From: Actinomycetes bacterium
GTDB lineage: Bacteria > Actinomycetota > Acidimicrobiia > Acidimicrobiales > Palsa-688
Direction of reading: 5' to 3'
Assembly (NCBI GenBank): GCA_021798075.1
Contig: JAJZYO010000077.1
Coordinates: 1 to 7,962 of the forward strand
Length of the DNA: 7,962 nucleotides
Part shown: piece after piece, positions 1-7,030 of the stretch
How the letters are laid out: each line of letters starts with the position of its first letter
Numbering within the stretch: position 1 is the stretch's first letter
Notes under the pieces: model-generated
Seen by the model: the letters and a program-made list of their open reading frames with translations, nothing else
Told to the model about the DNA's origin: nothing
Databases searched by the model: none
Position numbers and translations under genes: made by a program

Positions 1-1878
1 TCAGCGCCCGAGGCCGTGCAGGGCGTCGTTCGCCGCTGGCTGTTGGCCGCCATTGACGCCGGTTCTGGCACCGGCGCCCGCCGGCCCGGCCGCGCCGCCC
101 GCCGGCCCGGCCCCCGTCGCCGTTGTAACATGCACGGGGCCCCCGTTGCCGGTGCCCATCGTGAGGGTGGGCTCGGGCTCGTCCGTGTGGTGGTACTTCC
201 CGCCGCGGAACCAGGAGGCCACGCCGGCGACTGCACAGGCCGCAGCGGCGAAGTCGAACGCCACCCGCAGGCCGGTCATGAAGGGAGGCGAGATCAGCCC
301 GGGGAAGAAAGTGCGCCCGGTCAGGTAGGCAGCCTTGGCCGAGCCGACGTGGGCGAGGGCACCGCCAAGGAGGGTCCTTATCGGGTTGTAACCCAGGAAC
401 GCCGCGAAAAGTGCGCTGGTGGGTGGCAGGTGCGAGACCCTCGAGGCGGTGGCCTTGGGTACCCCTTGGGCGACGAGCCCATGGTACATCGTGGTCGGGA
501 GGTGGCCCGAGAGGCCGGCAATGATCAAAGTGAAGAAGATGCCGATCGACAGCACCATGGCTGAGTTTTGGAAGGTCGCAGTCATCCCGGCTCCGGCACC
601 TCGTTGCCTCGCGGGCAGGCTGTTCATGATGCCGGCCCGGTTCGGGGATGAGAAGAGGCCCATGGCCAGGCCGTTGGCGAGGAGAAGGAGGGCGAACCAA
701 ACATAGTTGAAGTCGGCGGGCAATAACTCGAGGAGCACGAAGGTGATCGCTGCTGCCGCCATACCCCCGGTGGCGAAGGGCCTAGCGCCGAAGTTGTCCG
801 AGAGATAGCCCGAGAACGGGCCAGCGAGCAAGAACCCAGCGGTCAAGGGCAGCATATAAATGCCGGCCCAGAGCGGCGTGTTCGCGAAGCTATAGCCATG
901 GCGAGGGAGCCAGATCCCCTGGAGCCAGATGATAAGGATAAACATGAGGCCACCCCGGCCGACCGCAGATAGGAGCGTGGCCAGGTTGCCTGCGGTGAAC
1001 GCCCGGATGCGGAAGAGCGGCAGGCGGAACATGGGGTCTTTCACCTTGGTTTCGATGAAGCCAAAGAGGGCGAGGATGGCCACGCCTCCGAGGATCATTG
1101 CCAACACCTTGGGGCTGGTCCAGCCCATTGTGTTGTGGCCGTAGGGCAGGATCCCATAAGTGATGCCGACGAGGAGCAGGACGAGGCCGGCGGCAAAGGT
1201 TACGTTTCCCAACCAGTCAATCTTGGCGGGCGTGCGGACACCTTTCTCGTGGAGGTTGAAGTAGGCCCAAAAGGTCCCCACCACTCCGATAGGCACGGAA
1301 ACTAAGAAGACCAGTCGCCAGTCGACTGGTCCCAGCAAGCCGCCGAGGATGAGCCCTATAAAGCTGCCACCGATGGCGGCCACCTGGTTGACCCCGAGTG
1401 CGAGCCCGCGCTGGTCCGGGGGAAAGGCGTCAGTCAGTATGGCCGACGAGTTGGCGAACAAGAGGGCGCCGCCGACACCCTGGAAGATCCGCATGATAAT
1501 CAACCACAGTGTTCCGGCGACGCCCGTCATCCAGTCGACCGACAAGAGGATGGAGAAGAAGGCGAACACCGCGAATCCGAGGTTGTACATGCGCACGCGG
1601 CCGAACATGTCGCCGAGGCGCCCGAAGCTCACCACGAGGACCGCGGTGACCACCATGTAGCCCATAAGTAACCAGAGGAACAGTTGGGTATTCGATGGAG
1701 TGAGCGGGTTGAGCTTCACCCCACGGAATATGTCGGGCAGCGCGATCAGGATAATCGAGGAATTGATCATCGCCATCAATACGCCGAGGGTCGTATTGGA
1801 AAGGGTGAGCCACTTTCCCCTATACGGATCTCCTCCATTAGTGCGTCCCCTTGTCGCTTTCGGATGCGCTTGTTCCAT
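1..1878 (-). CDS. MFS multidrug efflux transporter, DHA2 (EmrB/QacA) type, 14 TM
   Basis: This is probably a proton-driven drug or metabolite exporter in the cytoplasmic membrane; the substrate cannot be read from the sequence. The 625-residue product has about 14 hydrophobic segments, the usual DHA2 layout. MFS motif A is GRLGDMFGRVR (86-96), and a motif B-like RIFQGVGGA follows at 130-138. The motif C region (170-183, GGSFIGLILGGLLG) lacks the usual GP proline. The long loop before the last helix (about 460-536, including SHLPPTSALFAAFLGYNP) is, as I recall, typical of an actinobacterial subgroup. The tail (about 575-625) is Gly/Ala/Pro-rich and probably disordered and cytoplasmic. The ATG at 1878 is chosen because GGAGGAAG lies 7 nt upstream. 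An in-frame ATG at 1902 lacks a comparable site, and longer versions run into marR. The gene follows marR by 46 bp on the same strand, implying a MarR-controlled efflux operon. The stop is TGA at 1-3, so the gene is complete. Family certain; substrate unknown. Confidence 0.93.
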   Translation of the reverse strand: MEQAHPKATRGRTNGGDPYRGKWLTLSNTTLGVLMAMINSSIILIALPDIFRGVKLNPLTPSNTQLFLWLLMGYMVVTAVLVVSFGRLGDMFGRVRMYNLGFAVFAFFSILLSVDWMTGVAGTLWLIIMRIFQGVGGALLFANSSAILTDAFPPDQRGLALGVNQVAAIGGSFIGLILGGLLGPVDWRLVFLVSVPIGVVGTFWAYFNLHEKGVRTPAKIDWLGNVTFAAGLVLLLVGITYGILPYGHNTMGWTSPKVLAMILGGVAILALFGFIETKVKDPMFRLPLFRIRAFTAGNLATLLSAVGRGGLMFILIIWLQGIWLPRHGYSFANTPLWAGIYMLPLTAGFLLAGPFSGYLSDNFGARPFATGGMAAAAITFVLLELLPADFNYVWFALLLLANGLAMGLFSSPNRAGIMNSLPARQRGAGAGMTATFQNSAMVLSIGIFFTLIIAGLSGHLPTTMYHGLVAQGVPKATASRVSHLPPTSALFAAFLGYNPIRTLLGGALAHVGSAKAAYLTGRTFFPGLISPPFMTGLRVAFDFAAAACAVAGVASWFRGGKYHHTDEPEPTLTMGTGNGGPVHVTTATGAGPAGGAAGPAGAGARTGVNGGQQPAANDALHGLGR

Positions 1879-1885
1879 TTGCCTA

Positions 1886-1893
1886 CTTCCTCC
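1886..1893 (-). promoter_or_regulatory. Shine-Dalgarno of the MFS gene
   Basis: The minus strand reads GGAGGAAG, then 7 nt, then the ATG at 1878. It is the clearest ribosome-binding site in the window and decides the exporter start over the in-frame ATG at 1902. It lies in the 46-bp gap between marR and the exporter, where I see no convincing separate promoter. Confidence 0.75.
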
Positions 1894-1924
1894 CGCTGTC
1901 ATATGCCTGCACTTATCTAGGTCG

Positions 1925-2464
1925 CTAGGAGCGCAGCAGTGCCGATGGTGCCTGCGCGCTCGCGAGCTGTCGATCCTGCCTCCGCCGCAGTGGGAGCGCT
2001 CGCGAGGGTGGGCTGGCACCGCTGCCTGGTGCATCGGCGGCCAGGCGGGCTAGTGCCGGACGGGCTCCGAGGAGCGCCCTCAAGTCAGCCTCCGGAAGCG
2101 TGGCAATGAGAGACGCAAGCCGGCTGGCGCCGGCCTCCCGCCGGCGCTGCAAGTAGCGTGCTCCGTCGTTTGTGAGGGTCACGAGCACCGCTCGCCCGTC
2201 CCTCTCGTCCGCTCGGCGTTCGACTAGACCGTCGGCCTCGAGGCGGCTCACCACCGCCGTCATCGACGGTTGGGCGACGCTCTCGAGCGCGGCGAGGCGG
2301 GTGAGCCGAGTGGGACCCAGCCGCTCCAGGGTGCCGAGGGCGGCCACGGAAGTCGGGCTCATGTCCCTCGGGATGGTCTTGGCCACGGTGGCTACCAAGG
2401 AATACAGGGCGTATGCCAGTTCCCTTTCGCCGTCGCCTGCGGTTTGCTCCGGTCCTGTTCGCAT
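1925..2464 (-). CDS. MarR-family winged-helix transcriptional regulator
   Basis: This is a 179-residue DNA-binding regulator, probably a dimeric repressor released by a small ligand. The MarR pattern is clear: an N-terminal helix (about 12-30, ELAYALYSLVATVAKTI), MSPTSVAALGTLERLGPTRL (35-54), a recognition helix around PSMTAVVSRLEADGLV (66-81), and a wing RRADERDGRAVLVTLT (83-98) with the family D-x-R-D-x-R signature. A C-terminal dimerisation helix covers about 100-143. Residues 146-179 form a Pro/Arg/Ala-rich tail that makes it longer than the common 140-160 residues. The ATG at 2464 is the natural start: the N-terminal helix begins soon after it, although no clear Shine-Dalgarno precedes it. 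It is the first gene of a pair with the downstream exporter, an arrangement typical of drug-responsive repressors that control their own operon. The inducing ligand is unknown. Confidence 0.92.
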   Translation of the reverse strand: MRTGPEQTAGDGERELAYALYSLVATVAKTIPRDMSPTSVAALGTLERLGPTRLTRLAALESVAQPSMTAVVSRLEADGLVERRADERDGRAVLVTLTNDGARYLQRRREAGASRLASLIATLPEADLRALLGARPALARLAADAPGSGASPPSRALPLRRRQDRQLASAQAPSALLRS

Positions 2465-2477
2465 AGTTTCATACGAC

Positions 2478-2527
2478 AGCCTATATAGGGACGGCTATGT
2501 AATCGGCAGAGCTGTGCCTTATGTCAC
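2478..2527 (-). promoter_or_regulatory. Putative marR promoter with palindromic operator
   Basis: The region upstream of marR is locally AT-rich. A perfect 10-bp palindrome, CCTATATAGG, lies at 2480-2489, 15 nt before the ATG. It sits within a wider AGCC...GGCT inverted repeat (2478-2481 and 2493-2496). Further upstream on the minus strand are GTGACA (2522-2527, five of six to the -35 consensus) and TACATA or TTACAT (2496-2502). Their spacing of 19-20 nt is longer than ideal. A palindrome just downstream of a -10 element is a plausible place for a MarR dimer to block transcription. The palindrome is seen directly; its role is inferred. Confidence 0.4.
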
Positions 2528-2570
2528 AGTTCTAAGAGGGCGGCCAAAGGGTGCAGCCTTCACGAGGTGA

Positions 2571-2601
2571 CCGGCTGGGGAGCGTTTTTCGCTAAAGCCG
2601 G
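2571..2601 (-). terminator. Candidate hairpin terminator after the tricorn gene
   Basis: A two-part stem-loop lies 19 nt beyond the tricorn stop. The outer stem is CCGGCT (2571-2576) with AGCCGG (2596-2601), and the inner stem is AGCG (2581-2584) with CGCT (2590-2593) around a five-base loop. The stems are separated by unpaired GGGG on one side and AA on the other. No U-tract follows on the minus strand, so it is a non-canonical terminator at best, although hairpins without U-tracts are often proposed as terminators in high-GC actinobacteria. It would separate the tricorn transcript from the marR promoter. Confidence 0.45.
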
Positions 2602-2619
2602 CCGTGCCGCGGCCCCTTG

Positions 2620-5600
2620 CTAGCTCCGTGGCGGCAGGACCGGGAGGGTCTTGGTGGGCCGCCCGTCAATGTCTGGCCGCACGAGGTGGTGGTGAGCTAG
2701 CGCTTCGGCGACAAGCTCGATGGCGCGATCTAGCTGTGGATCGCGCTCAGCCGCGTAGTCCTGTGGGGGATAGAGGACTTCTTCTTCTGGGAAGGCGCCC
2801 ACATTTTCCACCCCCCAGCCGACGTCGTCGAACCAGAAGGCGTACTCGGGCTGCGTTGTGAGGCTCCCGTCGACCAAACGCTTGTTGGCCTCGATACCGA
2901 TCACACCGCCCCAGGTCCTCGTACCTACGACCGGTCCAAGCCCGAGCATCCTCCACCCGTGGGTGAATATGTCCCCGTCGGAACCCGCCAGTTCGTTGGT
3001 GACGAGCACGAGCGGGCCGACGGGAGCCTCTTGTGGGTAGGGCACGGGAGCGCCTCGGCGGGGCACGTCCCAGCCGATACGGCGGCGAGCAAGCTTTTCC
3101 AAGATGAGGCCGGACACGTGACCGCCGCCATTGAAGCGGACGTCGACAACGAGCGCGTCGCGTTCAACCTCGGAAAGGTAAGAGCGGTGGAATTCTGACC
3201 AGCCGCGCGGCCCCATATCGGGGATGTGGAGGTAGCCGGACCGGCCTCCAGTGGCGTCAAGCACTTTTTCCCTGTTGGTGTCAACCCAGTCGCGGTAGCG
3301 GAGGGGTCTTTCGTCGGCGAGAGTGGGGACGACGACCCGCCGGGGAGCCTCCCGCCCCTTGACCCTCGCGGAGGTCGAAGTGGAGCCGGCCATCACTGTT
3401 GGGTCGGCAACGGTGAGCTCGACCGGGGTCCCAGCTTGATTGGCAAGTAGGGGGCCGAGACCTCTCTTTGGTTCGACGCGCTGTCCGTTTACTGCCAAGA
3501 GCGCAACCCCCGGCTGGATCTGGGCGCCGGGCGTGAGGAGGGGAGAGGCCTCCTTGGGTTCCCAGCTGGAGCCCGGGACGAGCCTGGTGACCACCCATCG
3601 CCCGGCCGAGTCCCTCGCGAAGTCTGCACCGAGGTGGCCCTGGCCCCATGGAGGGGCCTCGCGGTACTCGCCGCCTATCTCATAAGAGTGAGAAGTGCCG
3701 AGCTCACCTTGCATTTCCCAGATCAAGTCGGAAAGCTCGCTTCTGGTGGCGACCAGGTCCACGAGCGGCAGGTAGCGCTCCAGCACCCTTGGCCAATCGA
3801 CACCGGAAAGGTCCTCGGTCCAGAAGTGATCGACTTGGAGCCGCCATGCCTCCTTTAGCATCTGCGCCCACTCCGCACCTGGGTCTACCAGCACGCGCAC
3901 TCGCCCCAGGTCGACGAGCCCGCTCCTCCGCCCTGGCGCTTCCTTTGCGAGCTCGGGGTCTGGCTTCGCGCTGGTGCTGACAATGCGGAGCTGCCTGCCT
4001 TCTTGGCCGTCGTTGCTCGAGTTGATTGTCGTGTAGGCGAGGCGCGTCCGGTCCCCGCTCACTTCGATATCCGCTATGCCGGTGAGCCACGTCTCGTTGT
4101 GGTCCTCCACCAAGTCGTAACACTCGAGCGTCGCGTTCGCTGCGGTACCGGCGGTCCAATTCCTCCCGAGTGAACCTTCGGGCGGTCGGGAGAGAAGGAG
4201 GACCTTGTTCGTTAGGGCGACAAGGCACTCGTAGCGTGCTTCGGCCACGGGGACCACGACGGCTCTTTTGGTTATGCCGTGGAGGTCTATGCCTACTGTC
4301 GTTGTCGGGTTTAGCTTCGCCGCCTCTTTATTGCCGGCGCCTTCCGCGGTGCCGGTGCCCCGGTCGGCACCCGCGTTTTGGGCGTGGTCGCTGCCTGTTT
4401 TGGGGTTGGTTGCCGCCGAACCGTTGCTGGTGCCGATCGGCCCACGTTCACCTGCCAGGTTTCGGGGTTGAGGGCGCACGAGGAACGGTGAGGGCGTATC
4501 CTCTTGCAGCGTCACCAAGTAGGGCTTGCTTCCGAGCGGGAACCCGAGGTCAAAGAACAAGCTGTCATAAACAGGGTCGAAAGTCCGTGTGGAGAGGAAA
4601 TAAAGGTAAGTCCCAGTCGGGTCGAAGGATGGTGAGAAATCGCGGAACCTCGCTTCTGTTACGGGGAAGGTCTCGCTGGCGCCAATGCGGGCCAGCTTTA
4701 TGTGAGACGTTTGGGCGCTCGCCTGGAAACTGTAGGCAACCCACTGGCTATCAGGCGACCACGCCAGGTCCTTAATCGGCCCGAAGGCCGACTCGTCGGC
4801 AACCCGGCTTTCGCCACCGGATGTCGGCACCAGCAGAAGCTGGTGCTTGTGGTCGCTGACCGCCAACCAGGCGCCATCGGGCGACGCTACGAGCTCGAGC
4901 GCGCGGCCGAGGGCGGGGACATCGACGCCTTGGACCGGAGGCAGGCCCTGGTCCATCACGGCGCTCCGGTGGATCTCAAGCGCCTCGGTCCCGCTGGCGT
5001 CACTCAGCACTACCATGCCAGTGTGGTTGCCGGCTCCGCCGGCGGCCCCGTCTTCGCCGGCGGCCCCGTCCTCGCCGGCGGCCCCGTCCTCGCCGGCGGC
5101 CGCACGGCCGGTCTCACCGAGGAAGCTCGCCAGCCGGTAGCGGACACCTTGGGTGTGCCCGTGCTGGATGGCCGGTCCGTCGAAGGAAGCGAAGCTGAAC
5201 ATCTTGCCCCGCGTGTCGATGACAACCTGCTCGCCGGTCTTGTCGAGCGCGTAGTTGCCGAGGTACCGGTCGGCGGGAACGAAGCGAGGCTGGCGTTGGG
5301 TGCGCGGGCTCCCGATCTCGACCTGCAGGCGCTCGGGGCTGCCGGAGGCGGGATCGTAAAGCCAAAGTTCTGCTGCGACTTGGAAGATGATGCGCCGGCC
5401 GTCGCTCGAGGCAAGTCGCGCGTAGTACTCGTCGAAGTCCGTATGCCGTTTGATGTCGGTGCCGGCGAGCGAGCAAGAGTAAAGGTTGCCGATGCCCTCG
5501 TGGTCTGAGAGGAAATAGATACGTTGCCCAACCCACATCGGCGAGGCGAGGTTTCCTCCCACTACTTCTGGCCGGAGCAGGATGTTGAAGTTACCGTTGC

Positions 5601-6384
5601 CTTCGAGGTCTATCCATAAAACGCCGGCAGTTCCGCCCCTGTACCTCTTCCATCTGGCCGGGTCGGCAGTGTTGCGGCCGACCACAACACCAGGCCTTTG
5701 ACGGTCCGGGCTAGTCGGGGCGGTCTCACCAGCCGGGCCGGTCGGGCCGGTCGGGCCGGTCGGGCCGGTCGGGCCAGTGGGGCCAGTCAGGCCAGTGGGG
5801 CCAGTGGGGCCAGTGGGGCCAGCCTCACTGGGCGGGCCCGTTTCACTGGTCTCGCCGGTCGTGCTGGTCGTGCTGGTCGTGCTGGTCGCGCCGATCGGGC
5901 CGATCGGGCCGATCGGGCCAAAGGAGAGGTTGCCCACCGGCCCGTATGGGAGCGGCTCGGGTGGCTGGGCGCCGTCGGTACCGATGACATACGGCATCGT
6001 CAAGCCGGAGAAAGGCTGGCCGGCATCGCTGGCGAAGACGATCCGCCCATCAGGCGTCCAGCCGAGCACTTTGGTCATGTCGTGAGGACCACCGAGCCAT
6101 GTGAGCCTGCTGGCCATCCCTCCGCCGGCTGGCACTACATAGACCTCGAGTTGGCCCTGCGAAGCGCTCGTGAATGCTATGAGCTCCCCGTCGGGGGAAA
6201 GAACCGGGCGTGTGATGCCGAGGAGGTCCGCCGTGACCCGCCTAGCCTGCCCTCCTTTAGCGGGCACCGTCCATAGGTCGTCTTCTGTAACGAAGGCCAC
6301 GGTGTCGCCGGCGATCGTCCCGAAGCGCAGGTAGGCCGACAGGGTTGAAGGGGGGATCGGAGGAGAAGAAGCATTCCTTGGCAT
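2620..6384 (-). CDS. Tricorn-type serine protease (S41 family) with collagen-like propeller insertions
   Basis: Cytoplasmic peptidase of the tricorn type, which in the archaeal model cuts proteasome-derived peptides into short ones. Residue numbers count from an in-frame TTG at 6393; the ATG at 6384 is residue 4 and is preferred. Neither start has a clear Shine-Dalgarno, and no signal peptide is seen. Domains: first propeller about 20-380 ([32 protein letters not shown]), second about 381-720, helical C1 about 841-908, PDZ about 921-995 and C2 about 1035-1235. The tetrad is complete: Ser901-His902 in [10 protein letters not shown], nucleophile Ser1138 in [11 protein letters not shown], Glu1196 in WGVENVG. 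The oxyanion-side loop is DVRFNGGG (1084-1091). About 1254 residues exceeds the roughly 1070 of Thermoplasma tricorn. Low-complexity stretches at about 159-224, 426-456 and 641-697 explain most of the excess and lie in predicted propeller loops, away from the catalytic half. Probably active. Confidence 0.95.
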   Translation of the reverse strand: MPRNASSPPIPPSTLSAYLRFGTIAGDTVAFVTEDDLWTVPAKGGQARRVTADLLGITRPVLSPDGELIAFTSASQGQLEVYVVPAGGGMASRLTWLGGPHDMTKVLGWTPDGRIVFASDAGQPFSGLTMPYVIGTDGAQPPEPLPYGPVGNLSFGPIGPIGPIGATSTTSTTSTTGETSETGPPSEAGPTGPTGPTGLTGPTGPTGPTGPTGPTGPAGETAPTSPDRQRPGVVVGRNTADPARWKRYRGGTAGVLWIDLEGNGNFNILLRPEVVGGNLASPMWVGQRIYFLSDHEGIGNLYSCSLAGTDIKRHTDFDEYYARLASSDGRRIIFQVAAELWLYDPASGSPERLQVEIGSPRTQRQPRFVPADRYLGNYALDKTGEQVVIDTRGKMFSFASFDGPAIQHGHTQGVRYRLASFLGETGRAAAGEDGAAGEDGAAGEDGAAGGAGNHTGMVVLSDASGTEALEIHRSAVMDQGLPPVQGVDVPALGRALELVASPDGAWLAVSDHKHQLLLVPTSGGESRVADESAFGPIKDLAWSPDSQWVAYSFQASAQTSHIKLARIGASETFPVTEARFRDFSPSFDPTGTYLYFLSTRTFDPVYDSLFFDLGFPLGSKPYLVTLQEDTPSPFLVRPQPRNLAGERGPIGTSNGSAATNPKTGSDHAQNAGADRGTGTAEGAGNKEAAKLNPTTTVGIDLHGITKRAVVVPVAEARYECLVALTNKVLLLSRPPEGSLGRNWTAGTAANATLECYDLVEDHNETWLTGIADIEVSGDRTRLAYTTINSSNDGQEGRQLRIVSTSAKPDPELAKEAPGRRSGLVDLGRVRVLVDPGAEWAQMLKEAWRLQVDHFWTEDLSGVDWPRVLERYLPLVDLVATRSELSDLIWEMQGELGTSHSYEIGGEYREAPPWGQGHLGADFARDSAGRWVVTRLVPGSSWEPKEASPLLTPGAQIQPGVALLAVNGQRVEPKRGLGPLLANQAGTPVELTVADPTVMAGSTSTSARVKGREAPRRVVVPTLADERPLRYRDWVDTNREKVLDATGGRSGYLHIPDMGPRGWSEFHRSYLSEVERDALVVDVRFNGGGHVSGLILEKLARRRIGWDVPRRGAPVPYPQEAPVGPLVLVTNELAGSDGDIFTHGWRMLGLGPVVGTRTWGGVIGIEANKRLVDGSLTTQPEYAFWFDDVGWGVENVGAFPEEEVLYPPQDYAAERDPQLDRAIELVAEALAHHHLVRPDIDGRPTKTLPVLPPRS
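5032..5094 (-). repeat. 18-bp tandem repeat encoding Gly-Glu-Asp-Gly-Ala-Ala in tricorn
   Basis: Three consecutive copies of an 18-bp unit (minus strand GGCGAGGACGGGGCCGCC, one copy with GAA for GAG) encode GEDGAA three times at tricorn residues 434-451, with imperfect Gly-X-Y triplets on either side (GET GRA before; GGA GNH after). It falls between [13 protein letters not shown] and [16 protein letters not shown], in a predicted loop of the second propeller. The stretch is acidic and Gly/Ala-rich, probably a flexible exposed loop. Confidence 0.88.
5722..5919 (-). repeat. Collagen-like triplet repeat (9-bp units) inside the tricorn gene
   Basis: This in-frame minisatellite encodes tricorn residues 159-224 as 22 consecutive triplets: GPI three times, GAT, STT three times, [12 protein letters not shown], then eleven Gly-X-Y triplets, mostly GPT. 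Position 1 is Gly or Ser nearly throughout, and Thr dominates position 3. The GPT block splits into two codon-homogeneous parts: GGC CCC ACT for residues 192-206 (one unit has CTG) and GGC CCG ACC for 207-218. The insert lies between the NLSFGP segment and [20 protein letters not shown], which I recall as nearly adjacent in other actinobacterial tricorns. It is short for a stable collagen helix. Confidence 0.9.
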
Positions 6385-6426
6385 CGCGGCCAACGCTAAC
6401 CAAACAGGTGGGCCTGCCGTCCACCG

Positions 6427-6460
6427 ATATAAGGGACCGATGCGATTTTCCTGTAGTCGA
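6427..6460 (-). promoter_or_regulatory. Weak promoter-like element upstream of tricorn
   Basis: In the leader between the repeat array and the tricorn start, the minus strand carries a TTATAT -10-like hexamer (6427-6432) and an upstream TCGACT (about 6454-6459) at a spacing of about 21 nt, which is too long for a standard promoter. The local AT content is higher than its surroundings. It may give tricorn its own promoter, or transcription may read through from the upstream pair. The remainder of 6394-6511 shows no ORF or RNA gene that I can support. Confidence 0.2.
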
Positions 6461-6511
6461 TAAGGCCGGCGAGCCGTACTTACGTGCTACAGGATTCCGG
6501 CGCCCGAGACG

Positions 6512-6643
6512 GCCGGCCCAGGGCTACCCGCCGGCCCAGGGCTACCCGCCGGCCCAGGGCTACCCGCCGGCCCAGGGCTACCCGCCGGCCCAGGGCTACC
6601 CGCCGGCCCAGGGCTACCCGCCGGCCCAGGGCTACCCGCCGGC
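6512..6643 (-). repeat. Tandem array of seven 18-bp repeats carrying Gly-Gly-stop
   Basis: Seven units of 18 bp (plus strand GCCGGCCCAGGGCTACCC), apparently identical, fill 6512-6637; a six-base partial unit follows at 6638-6643. On the minus strand each unit reads GGC GGG TAG CCC TGG GCC. The first copy supplies the last two glycines and the TAG stop of the MoaD-like gene, and the same stop then recurs in frame six more times, every 18 bp. Each unit also has the short palindromes GCCGGC and GCCCAGGGC, so the transcript could form successive small hairpins. It is not CRISPR, because there are no spacers. A role in termination, mRNA stability or protein binding is possible but not shown. Confidence 0.95.
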
Positions 6644-7030
6644 GATGGCCCCCACCACGGTGAAGGGTTCTCTCCCCTCGCAGACTGGCGCCGGCAGGAT
6701 CTCGTCGGGCGCGGCATTTGAGAGGTCTGACTCGCCGGCGAAGAACCGTACGAATGGTCGGCGCCTCCCGGTGGCCCGGTCCCGGACGGTACCCCCGAGG
6801 ACGGGGTGCTCTCGTTCGAGAGCGTCTAGCACCGAGCGTTGGGTTATCGCGCCGTCGATTTGGACTGCAACCTCTGTTGGGAGTTTTGCGAGCTCCCGCA
6901 GCTGTGCCGGTAGCCGGACTCGGACCGCGCTCCCCGTCCCCGCGCTCCCTGCCCCCTTCACCGGCACCGGGGGCGAGGACCTCGAGCCCACGTCGGGATG
7001 CCCCGCGCTCCCCGTCCCCGCGCTGCTCAC
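6632..7030 (-). CDS. MoaD/ThiS-family ubiquitin-fold protein with C-terminal Gly-Gly
   Basis: This is a small beta-grasp protein of the sulfur-carrier/ubiquitin-like class. The core runs from [15 protein letters not shown] through a Val/Ile strand (TEVAVQIDG), the family-typical helix [28 protein letters not shown], and ends VVGAIAGG just before the stop. In this class the terminal diglycine is adenylated by an E1-like enzyme and becomes a thiocarboxylate or an isopeptide donor. No E1 (MoeB/ThiF-like) gene is in the window. The start chosen is GTG at 7030, overlapping the upstream stop as GTGA, which gives 132 residues. In-frame GTGs at 6991, 6967 or 6961 would give 119, 111 or 109 residues, nearer the usual 90-100. 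With the long start, the N-terminal 35 residues are low complexity and contain SAGTGSA twice, 26 residues apart. No good Shine-Dalgarno is visible, consistent with translational coupling. As I recall, actinobacteria often pair such a gene with a BNR propeller gene. Confidence 0.8.
   Translation of the reverse strand: MSSAGTGSAGHPDVGSRSSPPVPVKGAGSAGTGSAVRVRLPAQLRELAKLPTEVAVQIDGAITQRSVLDALEREHPVLGGTVRDRATGRRRPFVRFFAGESDLSNAAPDEILPAPVCEGREPFTVVGAIAGG
6925..7024. repeat. 22-bp direct repeat pair, 78 bp apart
   Basis: A perfect 22-bp sequence occurs at 6925-6946 and again at 7003-7024. The offset is exactly 78 bp, or 26 codons, so both copies are read in the MoaD-like frame and give SAGTGSA. The pair brackets the low-complexity N-terminus. 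The simplest reading is an in-frame insertion or duplication: removing 78 bp would leave a protein beginning SSAGTGSA and running directly into the VRVRLPAQ core. Confidence 0.85.

Noticed and set aside
1879..2034. Longer N-terminus for the exporter starting at 2034
   Set aside because: The extra 52 residues are His/Arg/Cys-rich, overlap marR, and precede a much better start at 1878 with a strong Shine-Dalgarno.
4702..5508. Plus-strand open frame of 268 codons
   Set aside because: It lies entirely opposite well-conserved tricorn propeller sequence. It is a GC-rich shadow frame with no recognisable domain.
5722..5919. A separate collagen-like gene
   Set aside because: The triplet repeat is in frame with tricorn on both sides, and the flanking propeller sequence is continuous.
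6512..6643. CRISPR array
   Set aside because: The 18-bp units abut with no spacers and no cas genes are present.
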